Source of the DNA: Schistocephalus solidus
Taxonomy: Eukaryota; Platyhelminthes; Cestoda; Diphyllobothriidea; Diphyllobothriidae
Reading direction: 5' to 3'
DNA length: 64,000 bases
Assembly (NCBI GenBank): GCA_017591395.1
Contig: WEDG01001540.1
Location: 62,001-126,000, forward strand
Part shown: positions 52,179 through 62,299 of the stretch, one piece after another
Numbering within the stretch: the stretch's first letter is position 1
Layout: each line of letters begins with the position of its first letter
Notes under the pieces: generated by a model
Database searches by the model: none
What the model was told of the DNA's origin: nothing
Seen by the model: the letters and a program-made list of their open reading frames with translations, nothing else
Translations under genes and position numbers: made by a program

Positions 52179-52189
52179 GGACTGGAACC

Positions 52190-53650
52190 GACAAAGACAG
52201 AATCGGCAGTTCGACCGTCGATTTCGACGAGGTCTACCGTATGCTCCACACCAGGTGGTGCAGGGACGTTGACTTACGCGTGAATTAGCTTTTAAGTGAT
52301 AGTAGCCTTGCGCTGCAGCTACCGCACTCTCTCCTCCCCACCTGAGCCCGGTGTCAAGACAGAGTCAAGAAGACCGGAGATGGGAGAGGGCGCAGGTGGC
52401 TAGCGCTGCCGGAGCCGCCCCTGGGCGTGCCACCACACCTGGCTCAGATCCCACGGAGTGGGAGTGCCGTAAAGGCCACATTAAGAAGGAGCCATTGCAA
52501 CCTAACTCTCAGTCTGCCAGTCAGCCACTCCACACAAAACACACATTGGGCTGACCACGCGGTCCGAGATATCCCGTCAGTTGGCAACCTTCCAAGCCAT
52601 GGCTTTTAGCGCACCGTGATAGTTTCAAGCGCGTCAAATTGCTTTATAGTGAGGAAAGTACGCTGAGCTCTCGACCTCACTCTCTCCCACCCCCACAATC
52701 AGACCACTGTCCGAGCCAGTCAGTTGTCTGATGCGGAAGCTGGTGCAGCTGCTGGTGACCTTGTCTATGTGTACTACGTACACGACCTGGCCCCCCAAAC
52801 ACAAGCACCAGGATTTCACACAACAGGGGGTTGAACGGCTTACATCTCACCTGTGTGAGATAGCCAGAGGTCACGTTAAGAAGGAGCCATCTCAGCCTGA
52901 CTCTCAGACCACCAGACAGCCACTCCACACAACACACATTGGACTAACTGCGAGGTCTGAGTGTAATTGTCAGTTGGCAACCTTCCAACCTCGGCGGTTA
53001 ACGTTACCGCACTCTCTTCTGCTCCCCCACCTGAGCCCGGTCTCATGACACAGTCAAGAAGTCCGGAGATGGGAGAGGGCGCAGGTGGCTGGTGCGGCCG
53101 GAGCCGCCCCTCGGCGTACCACCACACCTAGCTTGGATCCCACGGAGTGGGAGTGCCATAAAGACCACATTAAGAAGGAGCCATTGCAGCCTGACTCTCA
53201 GTCCGCCAGGTAGCCACTCCACACAAAACACACATTGGGCTGACCACGCGGTCCGAGTTATCCCGTCAGTTGGCAACCTTCCAAGCTACGGCTTTTAGCG
53301 CACCGTGATAGTTTCAAGCGCGTCAGATTGTTTATAGTGAGAAACATGCGCTGAGCTGTTGACCTCACTCTCTCCCCCACTTCCAAAATCAGACCACCAT
53401 CCGAGCCAATCAGTTGTCTGATGGATTGGGCGCATTGGCTGACGGGTCGGCATACCCCATCTTCGCGCGCCACAGCACGACCTGACCCCCATAATGCACA
53501 CACCAGGATTCAGTAAATCATGTGATATGGAGGAGCCATCGCCATCTGACTCCCAGTCCACTAGTCAGCCATTCGACACACACAGCACATACACTGAGCA
53601 GACGGCGTGGCCTGGTGTAAGCGTCAGATTGGCAGCCTTCCCAGCCACGG
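52190..53650 (-). repeat. LINE 3'-end modular repeat (A-B-A-C)
   Basis: Four related modules are marked by GGAGCCAT cores at about 52488, 52887, 53177 and 53531. The first and third are type A (adjoining GACCACGCGGTCCGAG). The second is type B (GACTCTCAGACCACCAG). The fourth is type C (TCTGACTCCCAGTCCACTAG). It joins directly to the C-terminal LINE remnant at 53.66 kb, on its 3' side. It is thus read as the LINE 3' UTR. Confidence 0.65.
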
Positions 53651-53659
53651 TTTCTAGGA

Positions 53660-54712
53660 AATCGTGATAGACTCAGTTACACGGTAATGGTGAGGGTGTT
53701 GTCGATGTATTTGGTGTAGGCAGTTTACGGTGATGTAGCTTAGCCTCCGGTGGTTTACCGCAGGTTTTTGTGAATGCGCAAGTGTCCGAATAGGCCCATG
53801 CGATGAGTGAATGTACGAGGACAGTGAGGGCAGTGGAGGTGGCGATCTCTGCTGTGTGTTGGAGCTCCAGGCACTGGTTCACCAGTCTCTGTACGATGGA
53901 TTCGCAAGTGACGGACCAGGCCGAAGCGTGAGGTGAGTGTGCGGTCGCAATGAGGACAGTTTAGGAGATAGATCCCCATCGTTGATGGTAGTAGTGGTGG
54001 TGGCGGTGGTGGTGGTAGTTGGGGTTACACGTGCTGAGCGTTGTGATGTTGTCTCGATGATGGTGGGACTAATGGAATTGATGGCAGGGGTAAGGGTGGG
54101 GGAGTTCGAAGGAGGGTTGGCAGAAGTTGTCGTAGAATTTTGAATTGTCGGATTGTTGATGCATTGCGTTCGAAGATTTCCGACTAGGCCGATTCACACG
54201 CGGAATGTGCGGTGACAGCGCGAGCATGTTGGAAGGGCCTGGGCATTGGCGATGTTGGTCCGGGGCGCTGGTGACTTTCGTGCCGCTCTTTTGGTCTTGG
54301 CAGCGGTGATCCTGTTGGCTTCGTAGATTGCTGCCCCTGTCTTCACTGTTCTCCTCCAAGCCGATCGATTCCGGGCAAAGTCCTCCCAGGACTCCGGGTT
54401 GATCTGCAATTGCTTCAGGGAGGTCTTCAGAGTGTCTTTGTAGCGTCGTACCTGACCCCCTTGTCGACGAGAACCCATGGCGACATCTCCATAGAAGAGT
54501 CATTTGGGTAGCCTTTCGTCGTCCATCCGCACAAGGTGACCGCTCCAGCGCAGTTGCAGTTGTTTCAACTGAGCGTAAATGCTGAGAATGCCTGTTCGTT
54601 CTAGTACTTCCGTGTCCGGTATCCTGTCTTGCCAACTCAGCTTTAGTATTCTGCGGAGACAGCTGAGGTGGAAGTGGTTGAGCTCCCGTTGTGCCTTGGG
54701 GCTAACTCTCAA
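53660..54712 (-). pseudogene. 5'-truncated LINE: C-terminal region with C2H2 fingers
   Basis: On the minus strand it begins [20 protein letters not shown], a segment just after the YGAETW block of the LINE at 57.9-61.9 kb. It runs through [27 protein letters not shown] and a first finger (CSRCHRTF). It ends with two fingers at 53979-53755: CPHCDRTLTSRFGLVRHLRIH and CPHCPRTFTHRMGLFGHLRIH. Several stops and frame changes break it (for example after LPK at 54500). C2H2-like fingers probably bind element RNA or DNA; this is inference. It is truncated at about 54690 where SINE tail sequence begins. Confidence 0.75.
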
Positions 54713-54795
54713 GCCCCGCCAGCAACCGTAAGGCAGCTAAGGACGAGTGAGTCCTGTAACCGATCGGTGAGTGCCCCATTACCATTGTCAATATT
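54713..54795. repeat. SINE-tail hairpin unit, rearranged copy
   Basis: Here GCCCCGCCAGC is antisense to the tail unit at 55020. The following GGACGAGTGAGTCC-TGTAACCGATCGGTGAG is in sense orientation. The two halves meet in a fold-back at about 54735-54745. Confidence 0.5.
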
Positions 54796-54814
54796 CCCGA
54801 TCGAAACCGGCAAG

Positions 54815-55110
54815 ACAACGAGCTCGTGGCGCAGTGGGTAGAGCGTTGGACTTCTGCCCAACAAGGTCGCGAGTTCGAGGCTCGGGCGCCACAGCGCCTG
54901 GGTTCGGGTATGACTGGCTGATGACGGCTAATAAAGCCAGAAATGGCCATTCCAGTCTCCCTTGTCTTTGTCGGTCATGTTATTCTGCCTATATACTTAG
55001 CTGCCTTACGGCTGCTGGCGGGGCTTGAGAGTTAGCCCCAAGGCACAACGGGACGAGTGAGTCCTGTAACCGATCGGTGAGCGCCCCATTACCATTGTCA
55101 TATATATATA
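54815..55110 (+). mobile_element. tRNA-derived SINE with hairpin tail, plus-strand copy
   Basis: The head has an A box (TGGCGCAGTGG, 54827-54837) and a B box (GAGTTCGAGGC, 54871-54881). The body carries GACTGGCTGATGACGGCTAA and CCAGAAATGGCCATTCCAGT. In the tail, hairpin a is GGGGCT/AGCCCC (55020-55039) and hairpin b is ACGGGAC/GTCCTGT (55048-55067, loop GAGTGA). ACCGATCGGTGAG and an AT run follow. Same family as 50932-51203. Confidence 0.7.
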
Positions 55111-55111
55111 T

Positions 55112-55234
55112 GTCGGTTCCATCTTATCAATATATATGTCAAGTCGCTATGCGACTGCCCGTAAGGGCTCTAAAGTGAGCTCCAAGGTACAACGGAACAT
55201 AAGTGTTCCTTACCAAGATCGGTGAACATCACAC

Positions 55235-55327
<93 letters not shown>

Positions 55328-55340
55328 TATATAAACATAT
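55112..55340 (+). mobile_element. Partial SINE tail followed by a long AT microsatellite
   Basis: It starts TGTCGGTTCCATCTTATCAA, the end of the SINE body. Hairpin a is GGGCTC/GAGCTC (55165-55182) and hairpin b is GGAACA/TGTTCC (55194-55209). AGATCGGTGAACATCAC follows. From about 55239 to 55320 it is pure AT dinucleotide, then interrupted AT. Confidence 0.65.
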
Positions 55341-55361
55341 TTGTGCTATATATATGGTATG

Positions 55362-55600
55362 TGTCCTATGACACAACGTTCGTTTATCGCCGGTAGGTAA
55401 CTGGCGGGCGGACAAATGGGATCGAGTGAGATCCTTACCACATTAGTGAGTGTTACGCACTTGTTTGGCTTGTTTTGTAACCTCACTGCACAAGGCATAT
55501 GATGTACTGATGATCGGTAATGACCGTGAAACAGCTGTCTGCGTCTTGCCTGTTGCACTCTTAGCAACATATTTGTGCTATATATATATATATATATAAT
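55362..55600 (+). repeat. Diverged SINE-tail unit and AT run
   Basis: Hairpin a is GCCGGT/ACTGGC (55389-55405). Hairpin b is GGGATC/GATCCT (55418-55435) with the same GAGTGA loop as the 55.05-kb copy. A TA run of about 20 bp ends near 55599. Confidence 0.5.
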
Positions 55601-56375
55601 TAAAAACCTAATTCACTAAATCGAACTATTCTTCTTCCGTTCGGATTTTTCACTCGAATTCCGGCGTGGGAAATCAGCAAATCCTCCAACCTTCATTCCC
55701 TCTGCACATGTTCTTTTGTTGTTACAGAAACGCTGAGTCATTGCCCAAATTTCGTTAGCGGTTCTCTGTGCACAAGAAACAATGGGAGGCTTTGTGGAGC
55801 CAACCGTGGTAGCAGGTTCGCTGAGCGCATGCGGAGATGCTGACGTGTGGTTTTTGCCAAATTAGTCTATTCCCTTTGGCGAAAGTGAGAAGTCAGTTAC
55901 CACTTTATGATCGAGAACAGGGAGCTCTGGGTCCGTGTGGCATCAGGTATTGATCGAAAGTCGCCTGGCTGAACGTTGCAGGTATGAGCTCTCAATTGTA
56001 GCCCACGCGAAGGCAAGGAGGGAGGTTCGGTTAATCAATCACCATCGCTCTTTTCCATTACGCCCTGACCAAAGTTGGCTTCTGCATTAGCTATGGCAAG
56101 TCTGATGGTAATATTTATTGTTCCGACCTGACTGGAAGATGAAGCAGCTGCACTTTATTTTTGATCTACAGCCCAGACTGACTGTTTGTTTAGAAAACGC
56201 GTTAAATGCGCTGATAAACAGTTTCCATTATTTCTGTAAAATCAACCTTTTTTGCAGAAAGGGAACCCAATCTTCCGTTTACAGTAAACCAGAATGCGAT
56301 GCATCTCCACGAAACCCTCTCCCATTATCAGCGCCATCCGAACGCCAGAAAAATTAAAAATACAACTGAGTTAAG
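55600..56375. other. Intergenic; starts with a dispersed repeat end
   Basis: 55600-55672 matches 2513-2580 (CCGTTCGGATTTT landmark). The rest shows no recognised feature. Confidence 0.4.
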
Positions 56376-56494
56376 TAGGTGAGAGGCGGAACGTTTTGTA
56401 GCAGATTTTGGGAGGCAGAGCTGCTAGATGCTGGAGTCGTCTCCGCCAGCCAGCTTTCGCACCTCGCGTAGATAATCAAGGCTCTTCTCATTGT

Positions 56495-56760
56495 CACGAG
56501 GATGTCACTGAGTCTGAGTGGATATGCCACCGTTATCAGCACCTTATGCTCCAATTATAAGCCATAAAGACCCAAAGGACAAAATTTGCAACCTTTTTGT
56601 ATCTGTGTCAAAGGCAGGTGAATTGTCGTCTGTGACTTCAAAGCAGGAAATGAGGGATCAACACCCAAACACGATGATAGTATTAACGGACGAGGGACTA
56701 ATATCGGAAGCAGTTGCAGTAACTAAGGACTTGAGGTGGGGGATGTTCTCCCTGTGAAGA
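56495..56760 (+). pseudogene. Degenerate LINE endonuclease fragment
   Basis: Plus-strand reading gives RMSLSLSGYATVIS, matching the [20 protein letters not shown] block of the LINE endonuclease at 61.5 kb. Further weak matches follow (a DFKAG in place of the DFNAR motif). Several stops. An old copy in the opposite orientation to the LINE at 57.9-61.9 kb. Confidence 0.5.
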
Positions 56761-57059
56761 GGTAGACACGATCGCTGGGACGAGAACTTCATTTGCATTT
56801 GGACGTTTGGATTTCAAATCGAACCAATCTTCGGTGACAGCATCAAATAGGGTAATTCGTACACAGGGCGTTGCAGTACTTATAGGATGCGGTCGCAAGC
56901 AGCTACTTATCTAGGACCATAAACAACTCCCTTTCATCGATGACGATTACCCTCTGATATGCTCTAATTGCTTGATGGCTGGCATGTGGGTCATGAAGTT
57001 CATCACAGCGTACAGAAGGTTCACAAGGAGGGTGCTTCTCTCCGACCAATCGCATCGCT

Positions 57060-57870
57060 TAAAGGCACTCCAACGTGACAGTTCGACTGTCGATTTCGAC
57101 GAGGTCAACCGTATGCTCCACACCAGGTAGTGCAGGGATGGTGACTTGCGCGTGAATTAGTTTTAAATGATAGTAGCCTTGCGCTGCAGCTACCGCACTC
57201 TCTTCTCTTCCCCCACCTGAGCCCGGTCTCGTGACACAGTCAAGAAGACCGGAGATGGGAGAGGGCGCAGGTGGCTGGCGCGGCCGGAGCCACCCCCTGG
57301 GTGTACCACCACACCTGGCTCGGATTCCATAAAGTGGGAGTGCCATAAAGGCCACATTAAGAAGGAGCCATTGCAGCCTGACTCTCAGTCCGCCAGGTAG
57401 CCACTCCACACAAAACACACATTGGGCTGACCACGCGGTCCGAGTTATCCCGTCAGTTGGCAACCTTCCAAGCCACGGCTTTTAGCGCACCGTGATAGTT
57501 TCAAGCGCGTCAGATTGTTTATAGTGAGAAACATGCGCTGAGCTGTTGACCTCACTCTCTCCCCCACTTCCAAAATCAGACCACCATCTGAGCCAATCAG
57601 TTGTCTGATGGATTGGGCGCATTGGCTGACGGGTCGGTATACCCGTCTTCGCGCGCCACAGCACGACCTGACCCCCATAATGCACACACCAGGATTCACT
57701 AAATCATGTGATATGGAGGAGCCAGCGCCATCTGACTCCCAGTCCACTGGTCAGCCACTCGACACAGAGTAAATACACTGAGCCAACGGCGTGGTCTGGT
57801 GTAAGTGTCAGATTGGCAGCCTTCCCAGCCACGGTTTCTAGGAAACCGTGATATACTCTGGTAAATGGTG
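57060..57870 (-). repeat. LINE 3' UTR modular repeat (A-C)
   Basis: One type A module (core at about 57365) and one type C module (core at about 57717) lie directly beyond the 3' end of the near-complete LINE. The copy at 52.2-53.6 kb has an extra A-B pair, so the number of modules varies between elements. Confidence 0.7.
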
Positions 57871-57914
57871 ATTGTGAGGGTGTTGTCTATGTATTAGGTT
57901 AGATGGCGTGCAGT

Positions 57915-60900
57915 GATGTGGCCTAGCCTCCGGTGGTTGACCGCAGGTTGTCGTGGAGGCGCATGTGTCCTAATAGGCCCATTCGGTGCGTAATTGTGCG
58001 GGAACAGTGAGGGCAGTGGAGGCGGGCACGGCGACTGTATGTCGGAACCCCAGGCACTGGTTCACCGGCCTCCGTGCGATGGATTCGCAGGTGACCGACC
58101 AGGCCGATGCGTAAGTTGAAGTTGCGAGCGTATTGTGGGTAGGAGAAATCGGTAGAGGCTGGGGGGATGTCATTCATGGTAGTGGGGTGGCAGTGGTGGT
58201 AAGAATGGCAGGAGCGGAGGGTGTGCATGATGTATCGGTGGTGTCGGCATTACGGTGAATTCCGCTGTCATGGATGCGCATGTGACCGGATAGGCCCATG
58301 CGATGAGTGAGTGCGCGAGGACAGTGGAGGCGACGATCTCTGCCGTGTGTTGGTGCTCCAGGCACTGGTTTACTAGTCTCTGTACGATGGATTCGTAAGT
58401 GACCGACCAGGCCGATGCGTGAGGTGAATGTGCGGTCGCACTGAGGACAGTTTAGGAGAGATTCCCCATCGCTGATGGTGGTGGTCGTGGTGGTAGTGAA
58501 GGCGAAGGCGGTGGTGGTTGCGGTGATGAGGGTAACAGGCGATGAGTAGAGGGATGTGGTCTCTATGATGGTGGGAGTAATGGAATTGATGCCAGGAGTG
58601 AGGGTCGGGGAATCTGAATGAGGGTGAAGAGAATTTGACGTAGAAGTTGGAATTGTAGGATTGTTAGTGCACTGCCTCCGAAGATGTCCAACCAGGCCAA
58701 TAAGCGTGCGGAAGATGCGTTGGCATCGCGGGCATGTTGGTAGGGCCTGGGCATCAATGATGTTGGTCCGGGCGCTGGTGACTTTCTTGCCGCTCTTTTG
58801 GTTTTGGCGGCGGCGATCCGGTTGGCCTCATAGATTGGTGAACCAGTCTTCACGGATCTACTCCATGCCGGTCTATCCTGGGTGAGGTCCTCCCAGCTCG
58901 CCGAGTTGATTTGCAGTTGCTTCAGAAATTTCTTCAAAGTGTCCAGTTAGCGTCGTTTTTGACCTCCCTGTCGGCGAATACCCGTAGCGACATCTCCGTA
59001 GAAATTTCGTTTAGGTAGTCGCTCGTCGTGCATTCTTACCAGGTGGCCGCTCCATCGCAGTTGCACTTGCCTCAGCATGGCGTGGATGCTGAGGATTCCG
59101 GTCCGCTCCAGGACTTCCGTGTCCGGGATCTGAATTGCCAGCTCAGCTTCAGTATTCTGCGGAGGCAGCGGAGATGGAAGTGATTAAGCTCCCTGGTTTG
59201 GTTCGAGTAGACGGTCCAGGTCTCTGCTCCGTAAAGGAGTGTCGTCAAGACGACGGCCTTGTACATCTTCAGTTTGGTGTTCAGGTGAATACCGTGGCGA
59301 TTCCCCACGGAGGGCTGCAGCCGGCCGAAGGCCGGACTGGCTTTGGAGATCCGTTGGGTAACCTCGTCATCGATTCTCGTGCTGCATGACAGCGTGCTTC
59401 CTAGCTAAGCGAAGGTTTCCACGTTTTTGAGTTGAGCACCGTTAACATTGATTCGGGGAGCATTCTATTCCGCGCTGGGTGGCGGGTGGTGCGTGACAAC
59501 CGTTTTGGCTGTACTGATTGTTAATCGGAAATCGGCGCAGCCTGCGGCGAAGAGGTCCATACTCCTTTGCATGTCCTCCTTCGTCACGGTGTTAAGGGCG
59601 CAGTCGTTCGCGAAGAGCAAGTCATGGACTGTAGTCGTAGACACGCGCATTGGAGCCTGCATACGCCGACTGTTGAGAAGGTGCCCGTCAGTTCTGTAGG
59701 CGATGCGGATACCAGGCTGCTCATCATGGTAGGAATCCATCAGTATAGCCGAGAGCATGAAACTGAACAGGGTGGGAGCCAATACGCTGCCCTGCTTCAC
59801 TCCGTTGGTCACTGCAAATGCTTCGGATACCGTCCCGTTGTCAGTGACGCGCGCCGTCATCCCGTCATGAAGCTGACGCACCATGCGCGTGAACCGCTCA
59901 GGACAGCCGAATTTCTGCATGACTTTTCACAGTCCGTCGCGATTCACCGTGTCAAAGGCTTTCGTTAGATCCTGGCACTTCTCTTGTAGCTGGCGGGCGT
60001 CAAAGATCATATCGATTGTCCCGCGGTGGCGGCGGAAGCCAAATTAGCTTTCCGGGAGCAGGCCCTGCTCTAGGTGACTGTTCAGACGATTGAGAAGGAT
60101 ACGGTTGAAGATCTTCCCGGCGATGTTGAGCAACGAGATGCCTCTGTGATTATCACAGAGTTGCCGGTTCCCCTTCCGTTTGTAGAGATGGACGATGGTC
60201 GCGTCTTTGAAATCCTGAGGAACTTATATTGGGCGCCACATCTCCTGGAAGAGTGTTGTGAGTTCTGCCATCAGCCGGGGCCCACCGTGCTTGCAGACTT
60301 TCGGTGGGATTGCGTCAGATCCCGGTGCTTTACCACTGGAAATCTGCTGCACAACCCGGATGGTTTCTGGTAGGGAAAGCGGCAGATCCAGGTTATTGTT
60401 CGTGTTCACTCGAGGGAGCCGGTCAATGGCAGCATCGGAGATGGCTGATGAGCACTTAAGGACACTTCTGAAGTGCTCGGCTCCGCGCTTCAAAATTTGC
60501 GATTTCTCTGTCAGCAGTGTTGTGCCGTCAGAGCTGAGCAGCGGTGCGGTCCCCTTGATACACCCATCGTAGATCGCCTTGATGGCTTTGAAAAAGTTTT
60601 TCATTTCATTGCGGTCCACATAGCCCTGGATTTCCTCAGCCTTTCGGATCATCCACGAGTCCTGCATCTCCAGCAGCCGTTGTCGTACAAGGCGCAGGCA
60701 TCTGAATAAGGCTGCTTTGTTGGCGTTAGTCCGAAGATCCATGTAGGCTTTGTGTAGTCCATTCTTCTCCGCGAGTAAGTTGCTGATGTCGGCGTCATTG
60801 TCGTCAAACCAGTCCTGGTGTTGATGGCGTGCGCGTCCGAGGACTTCGAGGGCGGTGAACTGGATGACATTTCGCAGTTGACACCATCTGTCTCCACGTG

Positions 60901-61860
60901 AGCATTATCATCTGGAACATGCAGGTCCTCCAGTTTCTCGGTTAATTGGTTGCTGAACTCAAAACAGTGAGCAGGCAAATTTAACAAAAGAATACTTAAC
61001 TTACCTGGCGGCCTCTTAACTTGGGGCCTTCGTCGGGGTTGCAGTCAGATACTCATGAGGGAGATGACGAGGCAGTGATCTGTCCAACCATCGGCATCGT
61101 GGATCACCTTGGTTACCAGCACATTCTGTCGATCTCGCCTCCGGACGAGAACATAGTCCAGCAGATGCCAGCGCCGCGACCGAGGGTGCATCCACGTGGC
61201 CTTCTCCCACGTCGGAAGGCGGAAGAAGGTGTAAGTCAGCAGGAGACGGTGTTCCACACACGTGCGCAGAAGAAGGAGGCCACTATCGCTTCAGCTACCG
61301 AGACCGTGGGGACCCAGCATTCCCTGCCAGGCAGCGTTGTCCGTCCCGACGCGGGCGTTGAAGTCACCAAGGACAATTAACTTGTCCACCTTCGGCACAG
61401 TCGCCAGCAGGGCGTGCAGGTCCTTGTAGAATTTGTCCTTCGACACATCAGAGCCCGTCATTGAGGGAGCGTAGGCGCTGATGATGTTGGCAAACTGGTC
61501 TCCCCGAAGAGGCAGGCGGAGGCTCATCAGGTGATCATTTATAACCTGCGACAGACAGGGCAGACGTCCCACGATGTCGTTCCGGATGGCAAAAGCAACA
61601 CCAGCGTCGTGTCGCTCTGCATTTGGCCAGCCGCTGCAGAAGAAGGTGCAGCCGGCACCCACCTCCTCCAGCTGACCCTGTTCAGAGAATCGGGTCTCGT
61701 TGAGAGCAGCAACGTCCACCTTGTACCACGCCAGTTCCTGAGCGACTAGCGCCATCCTCCATTCCGGCCGGTTGCTCCTAGGATTGTCTAAAAGGAAACG
61801 AACACTCCAGGCTGCTAGTGTGAATCGAATCACCCGAGAAGCCTGGAGTGTATGGCTAGG
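57915..61860 (-). pseudogene. Near-complete non-LTR retrotransposon (CFDP2/RTE-like LINE), inactivated
   Basis: Read 61833 to 57923 on the minus strand. First comes an endonuclease/exonuclease/phosphatase domain ([33 protein letters not shown]; 61833-61291 in one frame). A linker follows (AEEIQGYVDRNEMKNFF, SSGKAPGSDAIP). The reverse transcriptase has DLTKAFDTVN near 59960, NGVKQGSVLAPTLFS, and LLFANDCAL at 59603-59620. After [12 protein letters not shown] come C-terminal C2H2-like fingers at 58160-57930. Damage: TGA after GLGS (61288), TGA after MSI (about 61043) and a frameshift near 60880. Further damage is a stop after EMWRPI (60224), the catalytic FADD changed to FAND, and about 11 codons lost before DLTKAFD. 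Both Cys of one finger are changed to Tyr (FSYPQY). Such LINEs are copied by target-primed reverse transcription. The clade is a recollection, not computed. Confidence 0.85.
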
Positions 61861-62290
61861 GGGATGAGGACGGGGGTATTGTTGTTTGTTTGAGTTTTAC
61901 GACCGCGTATTTTGCGTACTGCGAGCCGCGGCTGGCTGCAGAAGACGTGATAACCAGCATTTGTTTAGGGCACCTTTTCTAGCCCCTTCCTCCGCGAGGA
62001 GGCAAGCAGTGCTGTCCCTAAATAGGGCTGCTCGGACATCCCAGATGGCTGCCGAACTCCACTATGGGTCGCGGTTTTGTTTCAGTGGGAGAATGACCCG
62101 AGTTAGCCTGGGCCGCGTACGGGGTTGCTGTCACCCCCACCATAGGACTTTTTGAGAGGGGGGAGGTGGGAATTTCGGGAGTCAGACATAACGGGTGTAG
62201 AGGTACACAAAACACCGGAGACCCTCACCTGGTTTAGCCCGCCGGTCGTGGGACAGTTGCCCGGGGAATGGCCGCTGGGAAGAACTTTGA
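61861..62290 (-). other. Probable LINE 5' UTR
   Basis: GC-richer sequence upstream of the LINE start and before the PLE reading. There is no secure open frame. Calling it 5' UTR rests on position only. Confidence 0.35.
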
Positions 62291-62299
62291 GGAGCCACA

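Noticed and set aside
52190..53650. CRISPR-like array
   Set aside because: Repeats are long, imperfect and of uneven spacing, and they abut LINE coding sequence in a eukaryotic genome.
54820..54893. tRNA gene
   Set aside because: A and B boxes are present but the acceptor and anticodon arms do not form a standard tRNA, and SINE body sequence follows; read as the SINE head.
55170..55415. Tyr-Ile repeat open frame
   Set aside because: Translation of the AT microsatellite.
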